From Methylomarinum sp. Ch1-1 (GTDB lineage: Bacteria; Pseudomonadota; Gammaproteobacteria; Methylococcales; Methylomonadaceae), in contig NZ_CP157743.1 of the NCBI RefSeq assembly GCF_030717995.2, positions 3,312,501 to 3,376,500 of the forward strand: a stretch of DNA of 64,000 nt. The letters are read 5' to 3'. Under the pieces are notes generated by a model. That model made no database searches. It was not told where the DNA came from and was given only the letters and a program-made list of their open reading frames with translations. Shown here piece by piece: positions 19,211-27,217 of the stretch; position 1 is the stretch's first letter; each line of letters opens with the position of its first letter. Position numbers and translations under genes: made by a program.

Positions 19211-21103
19211 TTATCCCTGCAGCGCATCCAATTCCTCCCAACGCTGATAGGCTTGATCCAAATCCTGGTTGAGCTGCTCCAGTTCGGCGAGCTTGTCATT
19301 GATTTCCGATGGGTCTTTTTTGTAGAAATCGGGATCGTTGATCAATTCATTCAGACCGGCTTGTTTCGTTTCCAATTCATCGATCAACTCTGGCAATTGC
19401 TCCAATTCCTTTTGCTGTTTGAAGCCCAGTTTTTTCGGCTGAGCAATTTTAGGCTTAGGCTTTTCCTTCTTGAAGGTTTCCATTCGCCGCTGTTCTGCCT
19501 GGTCCTTTTTATGCTGATCGGCGATGCGATACCAGTCGGCATAACCGCCGATATATTCGTTGACGACGCCCTCGCCTTCGAAAACAAAGACGCCGGTCAC
19601 GACATTGTCGAGGAAAGTTCGATCGTGGCTGACCAACAGCAAGGTGCCTTGATAATTGACCAGCTTTTCCTCCAAAATCTCCAGCGTTTCCAAATCGAGA
19701 TCGTTGGTCGGTTCGTCCATGATGATCAGGTTGGCCGGTTGGGTAAAAAGACGCGCCAGCAGTAGACGGTTTTTCTCGCCGCCGGACAAACTCTTGACCG
19801 GCGAACGCGCTCTGGCCGGCGCAAACAAAAAGTCGCTCAGGTAGGACATGACATGGCGTTTGCCGCCGTCGATCTCGATGAAATCGCTGCCGTTGCCAAC
19901 GGTTTCGGCCACCGTCAATTCTGGATCGAGCTGTTCGCGCAGCTGATCGAAATACGCCACTTGCAGCTTAGTGCCCTGCTCTATCGTGCCCGAGGTGGGC
20001 TCCAACTGTTTCAACAACAATTTCAACAAAGTTGATTTACCGGCGCCATTCGGACCCAACAGGCCGATCTTGTCGCCGCGTTCGATCAACGTGGAAAAGT
20101 CTTTGATGATGACCTTGTCCTGATATTGAAAGCTGACGTCGGTCGCGTCGATGACTTTCTTGCCCGAGGCTTCGGCCTTGCCAAGATTAAGACGCGCGGC
20201 GCCCTGGGTGTTGCGACGTTCGGCTCGCTCGGCACGCAGTTTCTGCAAGGCCCTGACACGACCTTCGTTACGGGTGCGCCGCGCCTTAATACCCTGCCTG
20301 ATCCAGACTTCCTCTTTCGCCAGCTTCTTGTCAAATTCGGCGTTCTGATTGGCTTCGTCCTCCAATGCGGCGGCTTTGCGGCGCAGATAATCCTGGTAAT
20401 TGCCCGACCATGACACCAATTGACCGCGATCCAGATCGATGATGCGGGTGGCCAGCTTTTGTAAAAAGGAGCGATCGTGGGTCACAAATAATACCGCGCC
20501 TTGAAAGGCCAACACCTGCTCTTCCAGCCAGGCGATGCTTTCGAAATCCAGATGGTTGGTAGGCTCGTCCAAGAGCAGCACTTCCGGTTCGATCACCAGC
20601 GCCCTGGCCAAGGCCACCCGCCGTTTCCAACCGCCGGACAGACTGCCGATCTTGACATCGGCCGGCAAGTTCAATCGACTCAGCGTCGCCTCCACGCGTT
20701 GCTGAAAATGCCAGCCATTATCCGCCTCAAGCTTCTGCTGCATATCGCCCAGGGCCTGTAAGGATGGTTCGCTGCCGTCCATGTGGCTGAGCAATTCATG
20801 GTATTGCACGATCAGTTGACCGAGATCGCCCAAGCCGCCAGCGACGGCGTCATAAATGGTGTCTTCGTCGTTCAGTTCCGGAGCCTGTTCCAGCCAGGCC
20901 ATTTTCAGCTCCGGCTGGCGCCAAACCTCGCCCGAATCGGCGTGTACATAACCGGCGATGATTTTCATCAACGTCGATTTTCCTTCACCGTTGCGGCCTA
21001 GCAGGCCGACTCTTTCTCCGGCATCCAGTTGAAAATTGGCGTTGTCCAGCAAGGCATGTGTGCCATAGGCGATCGAAACATTGTTTAAGCGTATTAAGGG
21101 CAT
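19211..21103 (-). CDS. uup: ABC-F ATPase Uup
   Basis: A cytosolic, non-transport ABC-F protein of 630 residues with two nucleotide-binding domains. Walker A motifs are GRNGEGKST (about 36-44) and GPNGAGKST (about 350-358). Both domains carry LSGG signatures (LSGGWKRR, LSGGEKNR) and LLDEPTNHLD / IMDEPTNDLD Walker B motifs. A charged C-terminal segment rich in Lys and Glu (about 540-630) forms the coiled-coil DNA-binding tail that distinguishes Uup from other ABC-F proteins. Family role: ribosome- and DNA-associated ATPase affecting transposon excision and ribosome assembly. Its start overlaps the end of cinA by 10 bp, so the two are cotranscribed. Confidence 0.93.
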   Translation of the reverse strand: MPLIRLNNVSIAYGTHALLDNANFQLDAGERVGLLGRNGEGKSTLMKIIAGYVHADSGEVWRQPELKMAWLEQAPELNDEDTIYDAVAGGLGDLGQLIVQYHELLSHMDGSEPSLQALGDMQQKLEADNGWHFQQRVEATLSRLNLPADVKIGSLSGGWKRRVALARALVIEPEVLLLDEPTNHLDFESIAWLEEQVLAFQGAVLFVTHDRSFLQKLATRIIDLDRGQLVSWSGNYQDYLRRKAAALEDEANQNAEFDKKLAKEEVWIRQGIKARRTRNEGRVRALQKLRAERAERRNTQGAARLNLGKAEASGKKVIDATDVSFQYQDKVIIKDFSTLIERGDKIGLLGPNGAGKSTLLKLLLKQLEPTSGTIEQGTKLQVAYFDQLREQLDPELTVAETVGNGSDFIEIDGGKRHVMSYLSDFLFAPARARSPVKSLSGGEKNRLLLARLFTQPANLIIMDEPTNDLDLETLEILEEKLVNYQGTLLLVSHDRTFLDNVVTGVFVFEGEGVVNEYIGGYADWYRIADQHKKDQAEQRRMETFKKEKPKPKIAQPKKLGFKQQKELEQLPELIDELETKQAGLNELINDPDFYKKDPSEINDKLAELEQLNQDLDQAYQRWEELDALQG

Positions 21104-22320
21104 TTGTTCTGTAAATAGCGTCTGAGTAAATCCAGCGCCGACAACGCGGCCTGGTTCTGTTTGCGTTCTGGCGGCCCGCCGGCGCTGTGCTGACTGTAAT
21201 GCAGAGCATCGGGCGTCAACAGGACATTATATAAAATAATGCTACGCTCCTGATCGCCAAATTGTTCGGACGCGCCGGAATGCAGTTGCACCAGCGCCAG
21301 TTCCGTACCTTCCCGCTGTTGCAGCTGCCGGGCGCAAGCGACGGCGGTTTGCTGCATATCTTCTTGGTTTATCGACACGTCCAGCTCCGCCGCCAGGCTG
21401 GCCAAACAGCGTCTGTAGCGCGTCGCCGACAACCACGGCTGACCGAGGCATTTGGCCGCGATCAATCCCTGACTGGCCGTCTCCAGCACGCTCAGGGTAT
21501 CGTTTTTCTGCATCATCAATTCGGCGATGACATCGACCAGACCACGCCGGGACTGCCCCCCACGATCTATCACGAATACATAATCGCCTAGGCAATCGGC
21601 GGCCTGGGCAACGCAATCGTCGATATGCTGTACATGGTGATCGCCCGGAAACAACAGCTTGACCTGAACTTCATCGGCGCCGGCGCGAAAACCGAGCCGA
21701 ACATGATCCGGCAACCGCCAATGACTCAGCTTCTGCTGAAGATCCGATTCGCCGATGCCGATACAACGTAAAGTTACTAAGGTATCCGGACGGACAGAAA
21801 AGTTCCGTAACAAGCTCGCCGAGACCGATGTCTCGAACAAGCGTTTCATTTCAGAAGGCACGCCGGGCACGAAAAAGAACAGGCAGCGTTGCTGTCGCAG
21901 CGAGAAACCGGGGGCGGTGCCCCAGTGATTGTCGATGCGTAGCGATCCTTGCGGCAGATAGGCCTGTTTGCGATTGCTCTCGGCCATATCCCGGTTGCGC
22001 CTGCTGAAATAACGTTGAATTTGCTTCAAGGCGATGTCGTCCAACTGCAAAGGCCGCGCAAACGCCTCCGCGACCGCCTCCGCGGTCAGGTCATCAACGG
22101 TCGGTCCCAGGCCTCCGGTGCAAATACAACAATCGGCGCGCTCGGCGATTTCCCGCAATAAGCTTTTCAAGTCATCGAGATCATCGCCAACGACGGTATG
22201 CCGCTTGACGGTGAATCCCAACGCCACCAGCCGCTCAGAAAGCCAGGCGGCATTGCTGTCGACGACATTCCCGCCGACCACTTCTTCACCTTGAGAAAAA
22301 ATTTCCGCGATCGGTTTCAT
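21094..22320 (-). CDS. cinA: CinA-like competence/damage-inducible protein
   Basis: A 408-residue protein. The N-terminal MoCF/COG1058 domain begins MKPIAEIFSQGEEVV, contains the GNVVDSNAAWLSERL block, the CTGGLGPTVDDLT motif and the PGVPSEMKRLF signature. The C-terminal domain (about 245-400) resembles PncC nicotinamide-nucleotide amidase but looks diverged: the usual ESCTGG is replaced by ETASQGLIAAKC. N-terminal domains of this family act on ADP-ribose and NAD-cycle metabolites. The start at 22320 is chosen because its ATG overlaps the upstream stop (ATGA), indicating translational coupling with the AEC gene. The weak C-terminal motif suggests low or absent amidase activity. Confidence 0.85.
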   Translation of the reverse strand: MKPIAEIFSQGEEVVGGNVVDSNAAWLSERLVALGFTVKRHTVVGDDLDDLKSLLREIAERADCCICTGGLGPTVDDLTAEAVAEAFARPLQLDDIALKQIQRYFSRRNRDMAESNRKQAYLPQGSLRIDNHWGTAPGFSLRQQRCLFFFVPGVPSEMKRLFETSVSASLLRNFSVRPDTLVTLRCIGIGESDLQQKLSHWRLPDHVRLGFRAGADEVQVKLLFPGDHHVQHIDDCVAQAADCLGDYVFVIDRGGQSRRGLVDVIAELMMQKNDTLSVLETASQGLIAAKCLGQPWLSATRYRRCLASLAAELDVSINQEDMQQTAVACARQLQQREGTELALVQLHSGASEQFGDQERSIILYNVLLTPDALHYSQHSAGGPPERKQNQAALSALDLLRRYLQNKCP

Positions 22321-23228
22321 AACATTCCGTACCAAAATGGTAAAGTCAATAGGCTCAATAAGGTCGTCACCGTCACCGCCATCGCATACAGCGAGCTGTC
22401 GAGTTGATAGCGATCGCAAAAAACGATGCCGAGCACCATGCTGGGCATCGACAAGTCGAGTATCGCCGCCGCCTTGCTCGGCGCTTCCATTGTCAGGTAT
22501 TGGGACAGATAGATCAGCAGCAATGGTATCAATAACAGCCTGATCACGATGACCGGCAGGATATAGGGCGTATTGCGCAATCTGACGGACTCCCATTTCA
22601 GCGCCAGACCCAGCGAAAACAACATAATCGGCACCACCGCGCCCGACAATTTCAGCAGCACGCCGAGCAGCCAGGCCGGTGCTTCGATGTCGTTGATATT
22701 CAATATCACCGCGGTGATCGCGGCGCAGAACGGCGGCGTCGCCAAAAAGGACAGGATGAATTTTGAACCACCGTCGTCGCGGCCATAATAGCGGGCAATG
22801 GTGATGCCGATAGTAAACAACAGCGGCCCACAAGCAAAATAATCCAGTTGTATCGCCACCGATCTGGCCCAAGCGCCAAAGGTTTGCTCCAGCACCGGCA
22901 GCCCCAGATAGGTGACATTCGGAAACGAGGCCGCCAGAATCAACGCGCCCTTTTGTCGATCGTGAAACTTAAACAAAGTGGTCACCGCCCAGGTCGCGAC
23001 CAGACCCGACAGCACCGCGCTTGCACCTAACACGCTAAATTCAAAGGACTTTAGACCGATGTCTGCAGACCATAGCACTTCCAGCACCATCGCAGGCAGA
23101 AACAGATAGTAAACCACGGAGGTCAACACCGTGCGGGTCTGATCGGCCGATAATCCGGCCGGCGATAAAAACCGCCAACCGGCTCCACAAGCCATGATCA
23201 GCGCCATTTGTATTAGAGTTGAGCTCAT
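22317..23228 (-). CDS. AEC-family transporter (auxin-efflux-carrier type)
   Basis: A 303-residue inner-membrane protein with about ten hydrophobic segments and the AEC/PIN-like ending (LDLSMPSMVLGIVFCDRYQLDSS, then TLLSLLTLPFWYGML). Bacterial members export or import small organic acids such as malate or malonate; the substrate here is unknown. The start MSSTLIQMALIM at 23228 is preferred over an in-frame one 12 codons upstream because it opens directly on the first hydrophobic helix. Its stop overlaps the cinA start by four bases. The operon order is AEC, cinA, uup. Confidence 0.85.
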   Translation of the reverse strand: MSSTLIQMALIMACGAGWRFLSPAGLSADQTRTVLTSVVYYLFLPAMVLEVLWSADIGLKSFEFSVLGASAVLSGLVATWAVTTLFKFHDRQKGALILAASFPNVTYLGLPVLEQTFGAWARSVAIQLDYFACGPLLFTIGITIARYYGRDDGGSKFILSFLATPPFCAAITAVILNINDIEAPAWLLGVLLKLSGAVVPIMLFSLGLALKWESVRLRNTPYILPVIVIRLLLIPLLLIYLSQYLTMEAPSKAAAILDLSMPSMVLGIVFCDRYQLDSSLYAMAVTVTTLLSLLTLPFWYGML

Positions 23229-23299
23229 AGAGTGCTTTTGTTGTTTAATCGTGCATTTTAACATTCACGATTGAAAGGAGTTACGGTAATATAGCCAAG

Positions 23300-23534
23300 C
23301 AGCAATTCCCACTTTGGCGTTCAAAAAGGGCATGGGGTGTGTTTGGCGAGGATGTCGGCAGCAAGGATGCGGCCGTCAAGCCCCCAGGGATGGGTTTACC
23401 CAGCACCTAAATACCATAGACTATTGGCTATGATTTATTATCGTCGTTTATTTAGGTGCTGGGTGAACGGCGCTCCTCGACAGACACACCCCATGCCCTA
23501 AACACCGCAAAAATGTTCAAACTGGGAATTGCTG
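23300..23534 (+). mobile_element. MITE-A copy 2 (235 bp) carrying MITE-B
   Basis: The terminal repeats CAGCAATTCCCACTTTG / CAAACTGGGAATTGCTG are flanked by the 9-bp direct repeat ATAGCCAAG (23291-23299 and 23535-23543). It is 69 bp longer than copy 1 because MITE-B (23399-23463) has inserted between GGGTTTA and CGGCGCTCC. Confidence 0.9.
23399..23463 (+). mobile_element. MITE-B copy 1 (65-bp inverted-repeat element)
   Basis: The ends CCCAGCACCTAAATA and TATTTAGGTGCTGGG are inverted and the centre is AT-rich. It is nested in MITE-A; comparison with the unfilled MITE-A at 2927 shows at most a 2-bp (AC) target duplication. 65-bp copies are at 46377-46441 and 51112-51176; degenerate relatives lie at 24730, 29585 and 15629. 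Confidence 0.85.
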
Positions 23535-23543
23535 ATAGCCAAG

Positions 23544-23755
23544 ACTAACGGCACAAGGTGAAAGAACGCTTGTTGGGACACGCCAGCGCTTTGACCAACC
23601 TAACCTTAAAACTTTAACTCGTAAGATGCGCTGAACCACATGAAGCGTATCGATAGCAATGCCAGCCTTCGGCTCATCCTTTTCGAAAAGTACTGAATCG
23701 ATACCCATAGTCTAGCCTTGTGACCTTACCTATTCATTTCTTTTAACCGATCTTT
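23544..23755. other. Gap between MITE-A and pyrF
   Basis: On the minus strand a 63-codon frame (23517-23708) starts MGIDSVLFEKDEPKAGIAID and has LHVVQRILR. It looks like a transposase-type fragment but I cannot name the family. No clear pyrF promoter elements were identified by eye. Confidence 0.3.
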
Positions 23756-23761
23756 TTGGAT

Positions 23762-24484
23762 ATGACAGACTCTTTTATCTCTAAAAAACCCATCCCGTCA
23801 CGCGAACGTTTAATCATGGCGCTGGACGTCCCCAGCATTCCGGAAGCACAGGCCCTGGTCGAGGAACTGGGCGATTCGGTCGTATTCTACAAAGTCGGCA
23901 TGGAGTTGTTCATGTCCGGCGATTATTTCGCTTTCATCGAGTGGCTCAAACAGCATGATAAAAAAGTCTTCGTCGATCTGAAATTTTTCGACATTCCCGC
24001 CACCGTCGGCCGCGCCATCCGCGCCTTGAGCAGCAAAGGCGTCGACCTGGCCACGATCCACGGTAACGACTCGATCATGGAAGCCGCCGCCAAGGAAAAA
24101 GGCGACCTGAAGGTATTGGCGGTGACCGCATTAACCAGCCTGGACCGCGGCGACCTCGATGATTTAGGCTTTCAATGCGACATCAGAGAACTGGTGTTGT
24201 CGCGCGCCAAGCGCGCGCTGCAAATCGGCTGCGACGGCATCGTCTCATCCGGCCTGGAAGTCGCCATGCTAAGGAAAGAGCTGAACCACAGCCTGTTGGT
24301 TATTACGCCAGGCGTCAGGCCGGTTGACAACCGCGAGGAAGATGATCAGAAACGGGTCGTCAGCGTCGAGCAAGCTTTCCAAAACGGCGCCGATTATATC
24401 GTCGTCGGCCGACCGATCCGGGATGCCGAGAACCGTAAGGAAATGGCGGAGAGAATTCAAGCCCAGATTCAAGCGCAGTTTTAA
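23762..24484 (+). CDS. pyrF: Orotidine 5'-phosphate decarboxylase
   Basis: Cytosolic enzyme of the last step of de novo UMP synthesis, OMP to UMP plus CO2. The 240-residue TIM barrel shows the N-terminal LIMALDVPS, the catalytic DLKFFDIP (Asp72, Lys74, Asp77), LAVTALTSLD and the phosphate-binding VITPGVRP plus DYIVVGRPI. The start at ATG 23762 gives the usual family length; a TTG two codons earlier is also open. It stands alone between MITE-rich gaps and marks the conserved left border of the sterol locus. The assignment is certain by motif. Confidence 0.96.
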   Translation: MTDSFISKKPIPSRERLIMALDVPSIPEAQALVEELGDSVVFYKVGMELFMSGDYFAFIEWLKQHDKKVFVDLKFFDIPATVGRAIRALSSKGVDLATIHGNDSIMEAAAKEKGDLKVLAVTALTSLDRGDLDDLGFQCDIRELVLSRAKRALQIGCDGIVSSGLEVAMLRKELNHSLLVITPGVRPVDNREEDDQKRVVSVEQAFQNGADYIVVGRPIRDAENRKEMAERIQAQIQAQF

Positions 24485-24568
24485 GGCATTCGTAGTCACC
24501 GCTGCTCTGACTTGAAAACCGCCCGGCGAGATGGTCTGAATTGATTCGTTTTTTGCAGATATATTGTT

Positions 24569-24655
24569 CACTCTTCAAATTTCGGTTTTTTTGATGCCCT
24601 CATCCAGCCTTCTCCCGAAGGGCGAAGGTACGAAGGCGCCGAAGTTTGAAGTGCG
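24569..24655 (-). repeat. MITE-D copy 2
   Basis: Reverse-complement counterpart of 13586-13672, with the same GATGCCCTCATCCAGCC core and CGAAGGGCG palindrome. A degenerate MITE-B-like stretch (ACACCTATATTTCATAG.., 24730-24787) follows. The rest of the 24485-24931 gap shows no gene. Confidence 0.7.
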
Positions 24656-24931
24656 ATGACTATATACGACATTTGTCCAACGTGACACAGGGTGATTAGC
24701 AGAGGTTTCGACCACATGTAAGCTGTCGTAAATCCCCAACACCTATATTTCATAGACCTATCGGCTATGTTCGTCTACTCAGGCGGCTTTTCCCTCGGCT
24801 AAAGGCCTTGCAGCGGATCGGAAACAGGAAATTCATTCGATGCGGCACACATCATTAAAAAAATTTCGCTGATGTTGTTTGCGGCCCTATTTATCAGTCC
24901 TCTCTACATTTAATCGACCGAAGACAAATAC

Positions 24932-26518
24932 ATGACAAAAATCGAAGCATTATTCGAACATATACTGACCCATTATCGGGGAATATTCGCCACCTTCTTT
25001 CTCCTGCCTGTTTCCGTCGTCTATGGAGCCTACACGGACGCTCGTAACCGGATTATTTTTCGCCTCAACAGCGCTCCCGCCAAACACGACGCCAGAGTTA
25101 ATGCCATCATCCGGCAAATCGACGATTGGAAAAAACAAGGCGCCGGACAAAAACTCTGCACGGCCAGATCGGGCTGGAAAACCATGAGCGAGATGGTGCC
25201 CAAATACAAGCTTTCCCATCGCCGGATCAATATCGATCTGTACGACTTGCTTGAAGTAGACGAACAACGTCGCATTATTCGGGTGGAACCGTTAGTGACC
25301 ATGGGCCAGATCTCTCGCAGCCTGACATCGCGGGGCTGGACCTTGCCCGTGATACCGGAACTGGATAGTTTGACCGTGGGAGGCTTGATCATGGGGTTCG
25401 GCGTGGAAACCAGCAGCCATAAATACGGTTTGTTCCAACATATTTGCGAAGCTTTCGAGATCGTCACGGCGGAAGGGAAACTGGTCAAATGCAGCCCGAA
25501 CGAAAATCCGGAACTCTTTTATCAGATTCCGTGGAGCCACGGCACTCTAGGGTTTCTGGTGGCCGCCGAATTAAAGATCATCCCGATGAAAAAATACGTC
25601 CGGGTTCACTATCACCCCGTATATAGTCTGGACAGAATGATCAACCTGTTCGAGCAAGCCTCTCGCGACACCGAGAACAACGACTTCGTCGAAGGACTGG
25701 TTTACGGCCGCGATCAAGCGGTGATCATGACAGGAACATTAACCGACACCGTCGGTACGGACGGTTCCTTAAACGTCATCGGACGCTGGTATAAGCCCTG
25801 GTTTTACAAACATGTCGAGCGTTATCTGAACCGCAAGGAGGAAGCTGTCGAATATCTGCCGCTGCGGGATTATTATCATCGCCATACCCGCGGTTATTTC
25901 TGGACCATGGAAGAAATCATCCCGTTCGGGAATCACCCCCTCTTCAGAGCATTACTGGGCTGGGCTCTTCCACCCCGGATTGAGTTGCTGAAATATACGG
26001 AAACCGAAACCACCCGAAGGCTTCGGGAAAAATTTCATGTAGTCCAGGACATGTTGATGCCTATCCGCCATCTGAAACCATCCATCGACTATTTCGACGA
26101 ACATTTTAACCTCTATCCATTATGGCTTTCACCGATGGCGATTAAGGACAACGGCGAACATGCAAGCTTCGTTCAGCCATTTAAGAAGGAAAATGGCACG
26201 GTGGATGAACTGTTTGTCGATATCGGCGCCTACGGTACGCCATGCAAAAAGAATTTCGACAATACCGTTGCCCTGCCATTGTTGGAAAAGTTCGTCATCG
26301 AGCACGGGGGTTACCAGGCCTTGTATGCGAGAACCATGCTGAGTCGGGAAGATTTCCGATCGATGTTCGATCATACCGGCTATGACGAAATGCGACAAAA
26401 ACTGCCTTATTGCCGGCAAGCCTTCGATGAAGTTTACGATAAGGTTTCCTCGAATGGCCGGGTTTCGCCCGTGGAAATGAGACGCCTGGAAAAAGCGGAA
26501 AGTAAACGGTCGCGTTGA
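24932..26518 (+). CDS. DHCR24-like FAD-dependent delta24-sterol reductase
   Basis: A 528-residue flavoprotein expected to reduce the C24-C25 side-chain double bond of lanosterol-type sterols using NADPH. Similarity to human DHCR24 is striking by recall, for example RIIRVEPLVTMGQI, TLPVIPELDSLTVGGLIMG, SSHKYGLFQHIC, WSHGTLGFLVAAEL, VEGLVYGRDQAVIMTG and YYHRHTRGYFWTME. The FAD_binding_4 (PCMH-type) domain covers about 60-240. A single N-terminal hydrophobic stretch (IFATFFLLPVSVVYGAY, about 19-35) should anchor it in the membrane, as in the eukaryotic enzyme. It is the first gene of the sterol locus; saturated side chains are known in Methylococcus sterols. Reaction inferred from family and context. 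Confidence 0.88.
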   Translation: MTKIEALFEHILTHYRGIFATFFLLPVSVVYGAYTDARNRIIFRLNSAPAKHDARVNAIIRQIDDWKKQGAGQKLCTARSGWKTMSEMVPKYKLSHRRINIDLYDLLEVDEQRRIIRVEPLVTMGQISRSLTSRGWTLPVIPELDSLTVGGLIMGFGVETSSHKYGLFQHICEAFEIVTAEGKLVKCSPNENPELFYQIPWSHGTLGFLVAAELKIIPMKKYVRVHYHPVYSLDRMINLFEQASRDTENNDFVEGLVYGRDQAVIMTGTLTDTVGTDGSLNVIGRWYKPWFYKHVERYLNRKEEAVEYLPLRDYYHRHTRGYFWTMEEIIPFGNHPLFRALLGWALPPRIELLKYTETETTRRLREKFHVVQDMLMPIRHLKPSIDYFDEHFNLYPLWLSPMAIKDNGEHASFVQPFKKENGTVDELFVDIGAYGTPCKKNFDNTVALPLLEKFVIEHGGYQALYARTMLSREDFRSMFDHTGYDEMRQKLPYCRQAFDEVYDKVSSNGRVSPVEMRRLEKAESKRSR

Positions 26519-26660
26519 GTCGTTCAACCGAACCGCCGACATCATGCTAAATGTTTCGCTGTTCCTGTCGCCGCTTGACTAAGAAAATGCTGATCAATGC
26601 AGTATGTCCTGGAGGGCTGGACGCTCGCCCCAAATCGATCAGAATAAGTGATTGACTTTG

Positions 26661-26738
26661 CCCGGCAAATAAAATCACAGTTTTATTTCCCGGGCGCCGG
26701 GAAATCTAGGACGGATTTATTCAACGCGTCCCAAATAG
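26661..26738 (+). repeat. Dispersed repeat E, copy 1
   Basis: Shares GGCAAATAAAATC, CGCC(G/A)..GAAATC and AGGACGGATTTATTC with 27096-27171. Internal complementarity (AATAAAATC/ ..TTTTATTTCCCGGG) suggests a hairpin. Noncoding. Confidence 0.65.
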
Positions 26739-26761
26739 AAATCCTGCTTTCCATATTGATC

Positions 26762-26808
26762 CAGCAATTCCCACTTTGGCGTTCAAAAATACTCAAACTG
26801 AATTGCTG
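26762..26808 (+). mobile_element. MITE-A minimal copy (47 bp)
   Basis: Only the terminal repeats and adjoining bases remain (CAGCAATTCCCACTTTGGCG ... CAAACTGAATTGCTG), yet the flanking 9-bp duplication ATATTGATC (26753-26761 and 26809-26817) is perfect. So this is an internally deleted element that either transposed as such or was deleted after insertion. Confidence 0.88.
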
Positions 26809-27095
26809 ATATTGATCCACAAATTTGTGGATTACCCTGTTACCGAGTAGAATGGAAAAGTTTGTCTGCATCCGCCAATGTTCTTATGCAAGGATAAACA
26901 TAAGGAAATGTTGATTAATTCTTTATTTCCTGAAGTGCAGGGAGGCACGACAAAAATCGTTCTCAGTTAGCAATTTATTTGCGATAAAAGTCGCGAAGCG
27001 ACACCATGCTCTCCCTCGCCCTCCGGGAGAGGGAACGATCAGGCGCTTGACGTGTTGATTGACCAGGATGGCGCCAAACGCCATGATCGTTGATA

Positions 27096-27171
27096 CGGCA
27101 AATAAAATCGCATTTTGAGTTGCCGGACGCCAAGAAATCCAGGACGGATTTATTCGGTGCCTCCATAATTT
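27096..27171 (+). repeat. Dispersed repeat E, copy 2
   Basis: Second copy of the repeat at 26661-26738. Just upstream (27012-27032) is a CCCTCGCCCTCCGGGAGAGGG palindrome. The 26519-27217 gap as a whole holds repeats E, the 47-bp MITE-A and no gene; the sterol promoter for cyp51 must lie in its last part. Confidence 0.6.
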
Positions 27172-27217
27172 GTGGGGCATCAGCGTATCTTAAGAGCAAA
27201 CACTTTAAAATTGGGTT

